Shown here in pieces: positions 1 through 6,213 of a DNA stretch of 22,933 nucleotides. Every line of letters begins with the position of its first letter. Positions within the stretch are counted from its first letter, which is position 1. The translations under genes and the position numbers were made by a program. Where the stretch lies: NCBI GenBank assembly GCA_038247995.1, contig JBBRUG010000051.1:1-22933 (forward strand), read 5' to 3'. The DNA is from JBBRUG01 sp038247995. Lineage in GTDB: Bacteria; Chloroflexota; Chloroflexia; Chloroflexales; Chloroflexaceae. The notes under the pieces were generated by a model. The model was not told where the DNA came from. It saw nothing but the letters and a program-made list of their open reading frames with translations, and did no database searches.

Positions 1-131
1 AGCGCATGCTCACCGTCGCGGCAACCTGTCAGCAGCAGGAGCGTCCCCTTTTGCCCTATCTCATCGATGCCGTCACCGCGCATTGGGCGAATCAGCCCGC
101 ACCTAAACTGCTTCCTTCCGGGGGAGCCTGA
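1..131 (+). CDS. IS66-family transposase, C-terminal fragment (5' end outside window)
   Basis: Reading from base 3, an open frame of 42 codons runs off the left edge and stops at TGA 129-131. It reads RMLTVAATCQQQERPLLPYL then IDAVTAHWANQPAPKLLP. The pattern (TC..Q.R....YL..A, ending in P.LLP) matches the extreme C-terminus of IS66-family DDE transposases (TnpC). Only the tail is visible, so I cannot say whether the gene is intact upstream. I see no recognisable IS66 terminal inverted repeat between the stop and the next gene at 177. The element therefore either ends very close to the amidohydrolase 3' end or is degenerate. Confidence 0.7.
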   Translation, partial: RMLTVAATCQQQERPLLPYLIDAVTAHWANQPAPKLLPSGGA

Positions 132-176
132 ACGGATACGGGCGCTGGCGGTAGGCGGTGGACGGCGGTCGCTGCC

Positions 177-1502
177 TTAGCCTTCAGGATACAACGCCAA
201 TGCGCCGTCGCGGCGGTGGGTGATGCGATCGATGCGTTCACTGACCTGGCGCAAGACCTCGTTCTTGTCGATCGTTAGTAAGCGCTTGGCGTGCAGCAGC
301 GGTCGGCCAGCGACAATCACCGTTTCAATATCAGCCTTACACGCGCTGTAAAGCAATGTTGCCGCTGCATTATGGACTGGTTGGACGTGGACGCCGCCGC
401 GACTGAGCAGCACGAGATCGGCGGCTTGGCCGACACGCAGTTCACCGGTGATCCCGGCAAGGCCAAGGGCGCGCGCGCCTTCACGTGTCGCCAGTGCTAA
501 AGCCTGGCCAAGCGGCAGTACCCGGGCATCCTGACGGCGGTGCTTTTCCAGCAGCGCGATCAGCCGGGTAGCTTCCAACAAGTCGTAGCCATTATTGCTG
601 GCAGCGCCATCGCTTCCCAACGCCACCGTAATCCGGTTGTCCAGCAAGTCGGCAACTGGCGCAACGCCAATGCCAAGCTTCATTTCCGTCTTCGGGCAAA
701 CGGCGACAGCGACACCGTGCGCAGCCAGGATCGCTTGATCGTCGTCGCCGGAATGGGCCAGGTGGGCGGCCAGGGTGGGCACAGTAAAAATACCGGCGGC
801 GTGCGCAACGGCAACCGGGGTTTTGCCATGGGCGGCGCGGCTCTGACGCACCTGTTCGGCTGTTTCAGAAAGGTGAAGATGAATGCCGACACCGAGGTGG
901 CGGGCGCGTTTGGCAACCTGGGCGAGGAATGCGGGCGAGCAGGTATAAGGCGAGTGCGGGCCAAGCCAGGCGCTGATCCGCCCATCGGCAGCGCCGTGCC
1001 ACTGTTCAACAAAAGCAACCGCCTGATCAAGCTGAGCCGCTTCATCGGGGCCGCTAAAGACTGTCCAGGCAAGTTGCGCTCGGATACCGATTTCATGCAC
1101 GGCGCGGGCGATCGCGTCCATGGCAAAATAATGATCGGCGACAGAGGTAACACCGGACTCGATCATCTCAATCAGGCCCAGCAGCGCGCCCCAATAGACA
1201 TCTTCGGGGGTAAGATTCAGTTCCATTGGCCAGATATGGGCGTTGAACCATTCTTCAATGGGAACATCTTCAACAGCGCCGCGAAACAGGCCCATCGCCG
1301 AATGGGCGTGTGCATTTACCATCCCTGGCATAGCAAGTTGCCCAGGTGCGGCAATCGTTTGGTGGGCTAGGGTTGCACTGATGGTGGGCGCGATGGCCGC
1401 GATCTTGCCGGCTTGAATTGCTAATGTATGATTGGGCAGCACATTAACGGCTAACCCATCGATTTGCAGAATATCGACGTCCTGAATGAGTAGATCGTAC
1501 AT
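177..1502 (-). CDS. Amidohydrolase, MTA/SAH deaminase-like
   Basis: A 441-aa metal-dependent hydrolase of the amidohydrolase superfamily, closest to 5-methylthioadenosine/S-adenosylhomocysteine deaminases and the related TrzA/AtzB-type aminohydrolases. Visible family marks are NAHAHSAMGLFRG with metal ligands H65 and H67, HLHLSE with H210 and E213, AAH247, and LGSDGAASNN with the catalytic/metal D298. The N-terminal 1-60 and C-terminal 355-420 form the usual beta-sandwich (GELRVGQAADLVLL). The length is normal for the family (about 430). The likely reaction is deamination of an adenine nucleoside such as MTA, SAH or 5'-deoxyadenosine, in methionine salvage. The segment after the third histidine reads CPKTEMKLG, not the usual (N/C)P-SSN-KLASG, so the substrate is uncertain. 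The gene is divergent from the 1724 gene and shares its promoter region. Confidence 0.85.
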   Translation of the reverse strand: MYDLLIQDVDILQIDGLAVNVLPNHTLAIQAGKIAAIAPTISATLAHQTIAAPGQLAMPGMVNAHAHSAMGLFRGAVEDVPIEEWFNAHIWPMELNLTPEDVYWGALLGLIEMIESGVTSVADHYFAMDAIARAVHEIGIRAQLAWTVFSGPDEAAQLDQAVAFVEQWHGAADGRISAWLGPHSPYTCSPAFLAQVAKRARHLGVGIHLHLSETAEQVRQSRAAHGKTPVAVAHAAGIFTVPTLAAHLAHSGDDDQAILAAHGVAVAVCPKTEMKLGIGVAPVADLLDNRITVALGSDGAASNNGYDLLEATRLIALLEKHRRQDARVLPLGQALALATREGARALGLAGITGELRVGQAADLVLLSRGGVHVQPVHNAAATLLYSACKADIETVIVAGRPLLHAKRLLTIDKNEVLRQVSERIDRITHRRDGALALYPEG

Positions 1503-1538
1503 AGAGGCCTGTAAGCGGCTATCAGATTTATCTCATCT

Positions 1539-1567
1539 ATTGTAGGCTATTCCGTATCGCCCGGCAA
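1539..1567 (-). promoter_or_regulatory. Predicted sigma70-type promoter of the amidohydrolase gene
   Basis: On the minus strand TTGCCG (1567-1562), a 17-nt spacer and TACAAT (1544-1539) form a good -35/-10 pair about 37 nt upstream of the ATG at 1502. The -35 lies in the left half of the GCAAGC/GCTTGC dyad shared with the divergent promoter. The assignment rests on sequence match only. Confidence 0.55.
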
Positions 1568-1631
1568 GCAGGCTTGCAAAAAGGAACATGTGTGCTATAA
1601 TATACGTGCTCCTGCTTGCACAGGCCGGGCG
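1558..1631. repeat. Inverted repeats bracketing the divergent promoters (candidate operator)
   Basis: Two nested dyads are visible. The short one is GCAAGC (1564-1569), a 2-nt centre and GCTTGC (1572-1577); it covers the -35 elements of both divergent promoters. The long one pairs CGCCCGGCAAGCAGG (1558-1572) with CCTGCTTG (1611-1618) and, after an 8-nt insertion, CGGGCG or CCGGGCG (1625-1631). It brackets the plus-strand -10. This could be an operator for a dimeric regulator or a structured leader. I cannot name the regulator. Confidence 0.45.
1574..1601 (+). promoter_or_regulatory. Predicted extended -10 promoter of the 1724 gene
   Basis: TTGCAA (1574-1579), a 16-nt spacer and TATAAT (1596-1601), with the extended -10 TG at 1593-1594. 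A transcript would start near 1608 and leave a leader of about 115 nt before the ATG at 1724. A strong ribosome binding site, GGAGGAG, sits at 1715-1721. Confidence 0.7.
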
Positions 1632-1723
1632 ACAGAAGAGGCACACGAGGGACGACACTTTACGGACAGTCGGAGTAAACCGGAATCGGCGCGCCGGCCG
1701 GCGCCGCCGGACATGGAGGAGTT

Positions 1724-2380
1724 ATGGCACCCGCAAAACGTGACGATCGCAGCGTAACCCGCACTTATCGGGCGGCTGTGCGCCTTGGCGAAGACTTCAT
1801 TACCCTCGAAGAGACAATCACTCTTCCCATTGATGCATCAGATGCAGACGTGGAACAGGCGGTTGATCTTGGTTGGCGCGTTTATCGCGCCCAAAGGGAT
1901 TCCATCGAGCAGCAGATCGCCCATATCCGTGAGAACCAGGCGGCGCCGGCGGCGATTACAGTGCGTGATCCGGAAGCCCCAGCGAGCGAGAAACAGCGCA
2001 ACTATATTGCTGCACTTCAGGAAGACCTAAGTTGGACGAACGAACAGTTGGGCAGTTATGCCAGCGAGCACAGTGTCGATTTAGTGACGCTTACCAAGGG
2101 TCAGGCGTCGGGCTTTATTGACGATCTCAAGCGTCTAGCTGAGGATCGGGTGCGTTACAGTGCCGAGACGCCGGCGCCTGGCCGCACGCGTGGTGCCGGT
2201 GATGCCAACCAGCCAGCCAGTGAGCGCCAACTTCAGGCGCTGGCGCGTCTGGCTCAGAGCCGGGCCATTGATCTGGACGCCGAAACCGAACAGCGCTTCG
2301 GGATTGGCGCAACAGCGCTCACTCAGGAACAGGCCAGCAGCCTGATCAGTGAATGGCAAGGGGCGCGGGCGCGAAGCTAA
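1724..2380 (+). CDS. Hypothetical protein with two DUF3072-like repeats
   Basis: A 218-aa soluble protein with no signal peptide or membrane segment. Residues 12-70 form an N-terminal module (TYRAAVRLGEDFITLEETI followed by an acidic helix). Two related repeats follow. Residues 87-136 contain ASEKQRNYIAALQ and LTKGQASGFIDDLK; residues 165-212 contain ASERQLQALARLAQ and LTQEQASSLISEWQ. The pattern (S..Q...I..L ... LTK.QAS..I..L) resembles the small helical DUF3072-type module found in phage and actinobacterial proteins, sometimes next to DNA-binding proteins. The two repeats are joined by a Gly/Arg/Pro-rich linker (150-164). The function is unknown; a nucleic-acid or protein-binding adaptor is only a guess. 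The start is supported by GGAGGAG ending 2 nt before ATG. The gene is monocistronic, between its own promoter and a terminator. Confidence 0.75.
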   Translation: MAPAKRDDRSVTRTYRAAVRLGEDFITLEETITLPIDASDADVEQAVDLGWRVYRAQRDSIEQQIAHIRENQAAPAAITVRDPEAPASEKQRNYIAALQEDLSWTNEQLGSYASEHSVDLVTLTKGQASGFIDDLKRLAEDRVRYSAETPAPGRTRGAGDANQPASERQLQALARLAQSRAIDLDAETEQRFGIGATALTQEQASSLISEWQGARARS

Positions 2381-2396
2381 TGGCAGGCGATATGCG

Positions 2397-2436
2397 GCAG
2401 GGCGCAGGAAGATTATCCTTCCTGCGCCCTGCTTTT
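2397..2436 (+). terminator. Rho-independent terminator
   Basis: A 15-bp perfect stem, GCAGGGCGCAGGAAG (2397-2411) with CTTCCTGCGCCCTGC (2418-2432), has a 6-nt loop and is followed by TTTT. It lies 16 nt after the 1724 gene and terminates it. The T-run overlaps the stop codon of the convergent alcohol dehydrogenase gene. In that direction no T-run follows the stem, so it should act mainly on the plus strand. Confidence 0.88.
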
Positions 2437-3556
2437 AGCTTGCGCTGAAGATCGCCGCCCACTCTTCCGCAGTTGGTTGGGCCGGGCTTAGCCCAATCAG
2501 GCGCTCCTCGGCCGACACAATTGCAACCAGATGCGCAAGATCATGATCGGCGCCGATGGCTTCATTGAGCCGTGGTGCGCCAACTTGCGCCAGAAGATTG
2601 CGTACTATGGTCGCAGGGTCGCCGCCAAGCGCTGCTTCAGCACGGGCAAGGGCCGGGCCGGCAGTTGGGCGCAAGAAATCCATACTTGCTGGAAGGCACA
2701 CAGCGCAGGCAATGCCATGGGCCAATTTATAGTGGGTTCCAAGTGCATGGCCTACGGCGTGGCCAAGGTGGACGCGCCCATTGACAAAGGCGATGCCGGC
2801 GAGGGTTGCCGCCAGCGCCATCTGTTCGCGTGCCGTAGGGTCATCGCCATGGGTAACGGCTTGCGGCAGCCAACGTTTGATCCGTTCTAGCGCGTCGATG
2901 GCCAGTGCATCGCTCGGCGGACTTGCCAGGCGTGAAGTGAGTGCTTCCAGCGCGTGCGAAAGCGCATCCAGCCCGGTAGCGGCGGTAAGGCGGGGCGGCA
3001 TTGTGAGCGTCAGTTCAGGGTCGATCAGGGCCAGCGTCGGCGCAATGCGTATGTCGCGCAGAATCTTCTTTTGCATGCCATCGGTGATGACCGCGACAAA
3101 CGTTACTTCAGCGCCGGTGCCGGCGGTAGTGGGCAGGCAGATCAGCGGCGGGATGCCCGGGATCGCCTGGGGGCCGCCAAAGAAAAATGGCGTCACATCA
3201 TCTGTTCCGGCAATGGCCAGCACACCAAGCGCTTTAGCTGTATCCATTGCGCTGCCGCCGCCCAAGGCGACAAGGCCGTCGGCGCCTGCAACGCGGTAAG
3301 CATTAACGGCAGCGGTGATGCTTGCGCTGGTTGGGTCGAGTACCACATCGGTGAAGCAGGTTACTGTAACGCCGGCCTGTTCAAGTGCCAGGCGGGTTTT
3401 TTCGTACGCCGGGCTTGCGGCGAGAACGCGATCGGTGACGATGAGGACGTGACGCATACCGAGGGTGGCGGCACGCGCGCCAACATTGGCGGCCACGCCC
3501 CAGCCAAATTCAATCGGCGTCGGCGTCTGAAACAGAAAAGCAGGAATCTGGCTCAT
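2435..3556 (-). CDS. Iron-containing alcohol dehydrogenase
   Basis: A 373-aa group III (Fe-dependent) alcohol dehydrogenase that would oxidise or reduce an alcohol/aldehyde pair with NAD(P)H in the cytosol. The N-terminal dinucleotide domain carries ALGGGSAMDTAK (97-108) and LPTTAGTGAEVT (141-152). The C-terminal metal domain supplies the four expected ligands D197 and H201 (GLDALSHALEAL), H266 (GHAVGHALG) and H280 (AHG). The length is normal (370-390) and all key residues are present. The substrate cannot be read from sequence. Neighbours are convergent (1724) and divergent (3687), so it is a single-gene unit. The start ATG 3556-3554 has GAGGAGCC just upstream on the minus strand, a good ribosome binding site. 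Confidence 0.92.
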   Translation of the reverse strand: MSQIPAFLFQTPTPIEFGWGVAANVGARAATLGMRHVLIVTDRVLAASPAYEKTRLALEQAGVTVTCFTDVVLDPTSASITAAVNAYRVAGADGLVALGGGSAMDTAKALGVLAIAGTDDVTPFFFGGPQAIPGIPPLICLPTTAGTGAEVTFVAVITDGMQKKILRDIRIAPTLALIDPELTLTMPPRLTAATGLDALSHALEALTSRLASPPSDALAIDALERIKRWLPQAVTHGDDPTAREQMALAATLAGIAFVNGRVHLGHAVGHALGTHYKLAHGIACAVCLPASMDFLRPTAGPALARAEAALGGDPATIVRNLLAQVGAPRLNEAIGADHDLAHLVAIVSAEERLIGLSPAQPTAEEWAAIFSAS

Positions 3557-3605
3557 GAAAGGCTCCTCAAGGGATAAGAACAGGCTAGATTTGTCGGGTG
3601 CGATT

Positions 3606-3620
3606 ATGCTATGGTAGCAT
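3606..3620. repeat. Short dyad in the divergent adh/response-regulator region
   Basis: ATGCTA (3606-3611), 3-nt centre, TAGCAT (3615-3620). It lies about 50 bp upstream of the alcohol dehydrogenase start and 67 bp upstream of the response regulator start. It could be an operator, but short dyads of this size also occur by chance. Confidence 0.35.
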
Positions 3621-3641
3621 GGCGTACCGCAATAGCCGATA

Positions 3642-3665
3642 GTTTTAGCTTCTGAATGCTAAAAC
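3642..3665. promoter_or_regulatory. Perfect 8+8 bp dyad upstream of the response regulator
   Basis: GTTTTAGC (3642-3649) and GCTAAAAC (3658-3665) are exact inverted repeats with an 8-bp spacer, ending 21 bp before the ATG at 3687. The arm centres are 16 bp apart, which would suit a dimeric helix-turn-helix protein. There is no T-run, so it is not a terminator. Autoregulation by the downstream NarL-type regulator is possible but inferred. Confidence 0.45.
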
Positions 3666-3686
3666 CTGACTTCGGGAAGTACCCTA

Positions 3687-4346
3687 ATGACCGAGCCAAT
3701 CACTATTCTTATTGCCGATGACCATACAATGTTTCGTCAGGGCTTGCGTGAACTTTTAGAGCGTAAAGGCGGCTTCCAGGTGATCGCTGAAGTGAGCGAC
3801 GGCCTGGCAGCGGTTGCCGAGGCGCAGGCCCAGCAGCCCGATGTAGCGCTGCTCGACATCTCGATGCCCGGCTTGACCGGGATTGAGGCGGCGCGTCAGA
3901 TCGCAACCGTTAGCCCCAATACGCGCACGGTTGTGCTGACCATGCATCGCGACGAGCGCACTGTGCTTGAGGCTTTACGGGCCGGCGCCAATGCCTATTT
4001 GCTGAAAGATGCCGACGCTGCAGAGCTGATTGAGGCGATCCGGGTAGTACACCGTGGCGAGGCGGCGCTGGCCGGCAGCGCGGCGGCGCGGGTACTTGAT
4101 CTGTTGCGCCGTGGTGAGAGCAGTCCGGCGGTTGTGGATCTGCTGACGCCGCGTGAGCGTGATATTCTTGCTCTAGTGGCGCAGGGCGACGACAACCGGT
4201 CGATCGCGCTGAAGCTCAGCCTCTCTGAGAAGACGATCGGTAATCGCTTAAGTGAGATCTTCCAGAAACTTGGGGTGAGTAATCGTACCCAGGCGGCTAT
4301 TGTTGCGGTGCAGCGTGGCCTGGTGCCGCCGCCTGAAGTAAGTTAG
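3687..4346 (+). CDS. NarL/FixJ-family response regulator
   Basis: A 219-aa two-component response regulator. The receiver domain (5-122) has the acidic pair D11/D12, phospho-acceptor D57 (ALLDISMPGLTG), T85 and K107 (YLLKDAD), all intact. A linker leads to a LuxR-type helix-turn-helix (150-210) with LTPRERDILALVAQG and LSLSEKTIGNRLSEIFQKLG, so it should bind DNA as a dimer when phosphorylated. No sensor kinase is adjacent, so it is an orphan in this window. The start has a modest GGGAAG about 8 nt upstream. It is transcribed away from the alcohol dehydrogenase and is followed 123 bp later by htpX, which has its own putative promoter. Confidence 0.95.
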   Translation: MTEPITILIADDHTMFRQGLRELLERKGGFQVIAEVSDGLAAVAEAQAQQPDVALLDISMPGLTGIEAARQIATVSPNTRTVVLTMHRDERTVLEALRAGANAYLLKDADAAELIEAIRVVHRGEAALAGSAAARVLDLLRRGESSPAVVDLLTPRERDILALVAQGDDNRSIALKLSLSEKTIGNRLSEIFQKLGVSNRTQAAIVAVQRGLVPPPEVS

Positions 4347-4409
4347 AGCGGGGAGAATTTCCCTTTAGAGAGAGGTATCGCCGCTCTACATGGCTCCACT
4401 TTAGTGAGC

Positions 4410-4439
4410 TATACTGTGAATGTACAAATCGTACATTCA
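4410..4439 (+). promoter_or_regulatory. Putative htpX -10 with overlapping 9-bp operator dyad
   Basis: TATACT at 4410-4415 is a plausible -10, though no good -35 is visible. It is followed at once by a perfect dyad, TGAATGTAC (4417-4425), 5-nt centre, GTACATTCA (4431-4439). The dyad would cover the transcription start, a typical repressor position. The regulator is unknown. Confidence 0.5.
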
Positions 4440-4469
4440 TGCTGATGCTACAAGTGGAGTACGGCACAA

Positions 4470-5348
4470 ATGCATATGTGGAACATGTTTAAGACAACAG
4501 CGCTGCTTGCCCTGCTCACAGGGCTTTTTGTTGTAATCGGCGGGGCGCTGGGCGGCCAGGTGGGCATGGTCATCGCGCTGGTATTTGCCGTAGCGATGAA
4601 TATGGGCGCCTGGTGGTTTTCTGATAAATTGGCCTTGCGCATGAGCGGTGCGCAGGAAGTCAGCCCCGACGAGAACCCGGAACTGCATCAGATGGTAGAC
4701 ACACTCTCGCTGCGGGCGGGTATTCCGAAGCCGCGCGTTTATATCATCGAAAGCGAAACGCCGAACGCGTTTGCCACCGGGCGCAGCCCAACCCATGGCG
4801 CAGTTGCGGTAACGACTGGGATTGCGCGCCTGCTGAACAAAGATGAGTTGGCCGGGGTAATTGCTCACGAACTAGCGCACATTAAGCACCGCGACACCTT
4901 AATCGCAAGTGTGGCGGCGAGCGTTGCCGGCGCAATTTCGATGATCGCCGACATGGCGATGTGGGCCATGATCTTTGGTGGTCTTGGTGGTGGCGACGAG
5001 GAAGAAGATGGCGGCATGGCCGGCATGGTCGGCGGCTTTCTCATCATGATCCTGGCGCCGATTATGGCGGTGATCATTCAGATGGCGATCTCGCGTTCGC
5101 GTGAGTTCAGCGCTGATGCGGGCGGTGCGCAGATCCTGGGCGATCCGCTACCGTTGGCCAGTGCGTTGGAGAAGTTGGAGTGGGCTGCGGGTCGGATCCC
5201 GATGAACTCCAGTCCGGCGACGGCGCACCTCTATATTGTGAACCCGATGATGGGTGGCCTGGCCGGATTATTTCGCACGCACCCTGCGACGGAACAGCGG
5301 ATTGCACGCTTGCGCGCGATGACTGGGCGGATCTCACTCACGGCATAA
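4470..5348 (+). CDS. htpX: Membrane-bound zinc metalloprotease HtpX
   Basis: A 292-aa M48B peptidase anchored in the cytoplasmic membrane, known to degrade misfolded membrane proteins with FtsH. Two N-terminal membrane segments (about 9-29 and 31-50) come before the catalytic domain. The zinc site is HELAH (133-137) with third ligand E212 in SRSREFSADAGG. Two further hydrophobic segments (about 145-172 and 184-206) flank a short acidic Gly/Asp/Glu loop (173-182). The C-terminus has the usual HPATEQRIARL. The length is normal. The first ATG is preferred over the ATG two codons later because GGAG (4456-4459) is 10 nt upstream. It forms its own unit, bounded by a dyad upstream and a terminator downstream. 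Confidence 0.95.
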   Translation: MHMWNMFKTTALLALLTGLFVVIGGALGGQVGMVIALVFAVAMNMGAWWFSDKLALRMSGAQEVSPDENPELHQMVDTLSLRAGIPKPRVYIIESETPNAFATGRSPTHGAVAVTTGIARLLNKDELAGVIAHELAHIKHRDTLIASVAASVAGAISMIADMAMWAMIFGGLGGGDEEEDGGMAGMVGGFLIMILAPIMAVIIQMAISRSREFSADAGGAQILGDPLPLASALEKLEWAAGRIPMNSSPATAHLYIVNPMMGGLAGLFRTHPATEQRIARLRAMTGRISLTA

Positions 5349-5380
5349 CGCTAGGAAGCAAGTCTTTCGTCAGCAAGGAT

Positions 5381-5426
5381 AACCTAAAGCCCGCCAGTGC
5401 AATAACACACTGGCGGGCTTTGGGTT
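5381..5426. terminator. Strong bidirectional terminator hairpin
   Basis: A 19-bp stem (5381-5399 with 5408-5426) contains one U-G pair and has an 8-nt loop. The core is GCCCGCCAGTG/CACTGGCGGGC, flanked by AACCTAAA on the left and TTTGGGTT on the right. It sits between the convergent htpX and the SOS cassette and can stop transcription from both sides, though the T-tracts are short and lie within the stem. Confidence 0.75.
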
Positions 5427-5497
5427 GCCGAATAGAGTTCTTGGCGTCAGAGCATATGCGCTCGTAAACCTTGCTGCTTGCCGCGTGCCGTTTGACG

Positions 5498-5737
5498 CTA
5501 CGCGGCTTCTTCTTGCAAGCCAATCCAGAACGTGTTGCGATGCACAGTGGTGACCCCGCGCACTTCAATATCGAGTGCACCGGCGCTGCTAAGCTCCTGG
5601 TCGTTCATGAGTACCAGATTGGGCACAGCGCCGCGGAAACGAGTACTATACGCGGCGATAGCGGCAGCGATCTTCGTGCCTACAGCGATCTTGGGATTGT
5701 CGTCGTACCACATCAAGAAGAGCGGTTGTTTGGGCAT
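5498..5737 (-). CDS. Small unknown protein, second gene of the SOS cassette
   Basis: A 79-aa protein beginning MPKQPLFLMWYDDNPKIAV and containing TKIAAAIAAYSTRFRGAVPN, NLVLMNDQE and VHRNTFWIG. It has no membrane segment or signal peptide. A WYDDNPK-type opening, an amphipathic helix with a YxxRF end and a VPNLVLxN strand look like one compact alpha/beta domain. I believe similar short proteins occur in other Chloroflexota, but I cannot name a family. The start ATG (5737-5735) has GAAGGGA about 9 nt upstream. It overlaps the end of the upstream DUF6504-like gene by 25 bp, which implies translational coupling and shared LexA control. An alternative is a stand-alone SOS-induced accessory factor. 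Confidence 0.75.
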   Translation of the reverse strand: MPKQPLFLMWYDDNPKIAVGTKIAAAIAAYSTRFRGAVPNLVLMNDQELSSAGALDIEVRGVTTVHRNTFWIGLQEEAA

Positions 5738-6060
5738 GGCTGTGTCCCTTCAGTTTCCTTTGGCGCAGCGAATAGTTGCCAGGTACCGGCGAGGAGATTC
5801 TGGGCGATGGTATAGCGCTGGCCGTTGAAGCAACAGACACGAAAGTAGCGTCGGGCCGCCTGACCAAACCAGCCCGCTTCCTCCCAGCTTCGCTCGACGC
5901 GCTGCACACGATGCTCGGCGCCGGCGTACATAAACCGCGCCGGCAAATACCCATACTGCAACCGCAACATCGTTAGCGGCGCTGCTTGTTGGCCAGTAAA
6001 ATGCCCGAATTGGGCCACCCAGCGCGACCACGGATGGATCCGGCTCGTCAGTGCGCTCAT
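5713..6060 (-). CDS. DUF6504-like protein, first gene of the SOS cassette
   Basis: A 115-aa protein. The frame is open to 6138, but the start at 6060 (MSALTSRIHPWSRW) is chosen because it is preceded by GAGGAGGG at a good distance; the longer start would lie inside the promoter and LexA boxes. Residues 38-100 (LPARFMYAGAEHRVQRVERS, W..AGWFG, RRYFRVCCFNGQRYTI, TWQLF) follow the pattern of DUF6504: P.RF.Y.G..H.V..V...W, then YFRV..G..Y.I and W.L. In Actinobacteria that small domain is, to my knowledge, often encoded beside ImuB/DnaE2 mutasome genes, so a role in damage-induced DNA synthesis is possible but inferred. No polymerase gene is adjacent here. Transcription is from a LexA-controlled promoter. 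Confidence 0.8.
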   Translation of the reverse strand: MSALTSRIHPWSRWVAQFGHFTGQQAAPLTMLRLQYGYLPARFMYAGAEHRVQRVERSWEEAGWFGQAARRYFRVCCFNGQRYTIAQNLLAGTWQLFAAPKETEGTQPCPNNRSS

Positions 6061-6094
6061 TGCCTCGCCCTCCTCAACAGCCTCTTTCGAAATG

Positions 6095-6106
6095 GAACGT
6101 GTGTTC
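6095..6106. promoter_or_regulatory. LexA box 1 (downstream of -10)
   Basis: GAACGTGTGTTC is a perfect match to the GAAC-N4-GTTC LexA operator of Firmicutes and Actinobacteria. It lies just downstream of the -10 of the minus-strand promoter, over the expected transcription start, 35 bp before the ATG at 6060. Confidence 0.85.
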
Positions 6107-6109
6107 TTT

Positions 6110-6138
6110 AGTATAATAGAACGTACGTTCTTCGTCAA
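6110..6138 (-). promoter_or_regulatory. Consensus promoter of the SOS cassette
   Basis: On the minus strand TTGACG (6138-6133), exactly 17 nt, then TATACT (6115-6110). One LexA box fills the spacer and the other covers the start site, the arrangement expected for a tightly repressed SOS promoter. Confidence 0.88.
6119..6130. promoter_or_regulatory. LexA box 2 (between -35 and -10)
   Basis: GAACGTACGTTC is a perfect palindrome matching the GAAC-N4-GTTC LexA operator. It lies between the -35 and -10 elements. The two boxes are 24 bp apart centre to centre, so dimers could bind on nearly the same face of the helix. Confidence 0.9.
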
Positions 6139-6160
6139 GCTGCAAATAGCTTGCGAGGTG

Positions 6161-6169
6161 TGCTATGCT
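6161..6169 (+). promoter_or_regulatory. Possible extended -10 for the 6214 gene
   Basis: TGCTATGCT gives an extended -10 (TG-n-TATGCT, hexamer 6164-6169), about 45 nt upstream of the ATG at 6214. The only -35 candidate is a weak CTGCAA 18 nt upstream. The LexA boxes end 31 bp before this element, so LexA might also affect it. Confidence 0.35.
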
Positions 6170-6213
6170 GAAGTAAGCGCCATTCGGCAATCCGGCGCTG
6201 CGGCGAGGAGATC

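Noticed and set aside
132..176. Right terminal inverted repeat of the IS66-type element
   Set aside because: No sequence resembling an IS66 terminus and no target duplication could be identified with the left end out of view.
540..1370. A 276-codon plus-strand open frame
   Set aside because: It lies wholly opposite the amidohydrolase gene, which has clear catalytic motifs. Its own translation shows no family pattern.
2954..3577. Plus-strand open frames of 207 and 172 codons over the alcohol dehydrogenase region
   Set aside because: They are antisense shadows of a well-supported gene and contain no recognisable domain.
4345..4387. A hairpin after the response regulator (AGAGCGG with CCGCTCT) as a terminator
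   Set aside because: The arms are 7 bp with a 29-nt loop and no T-run, so it is too weak to call.
6061..6138. A longer N-terminus for the DUF6504-like protein (start at 6138)
   Set aside because: That start codon would lie in the -35 element and the LexA boxes would be coding. The ATG at 6060 has a strong ribosome binding site.
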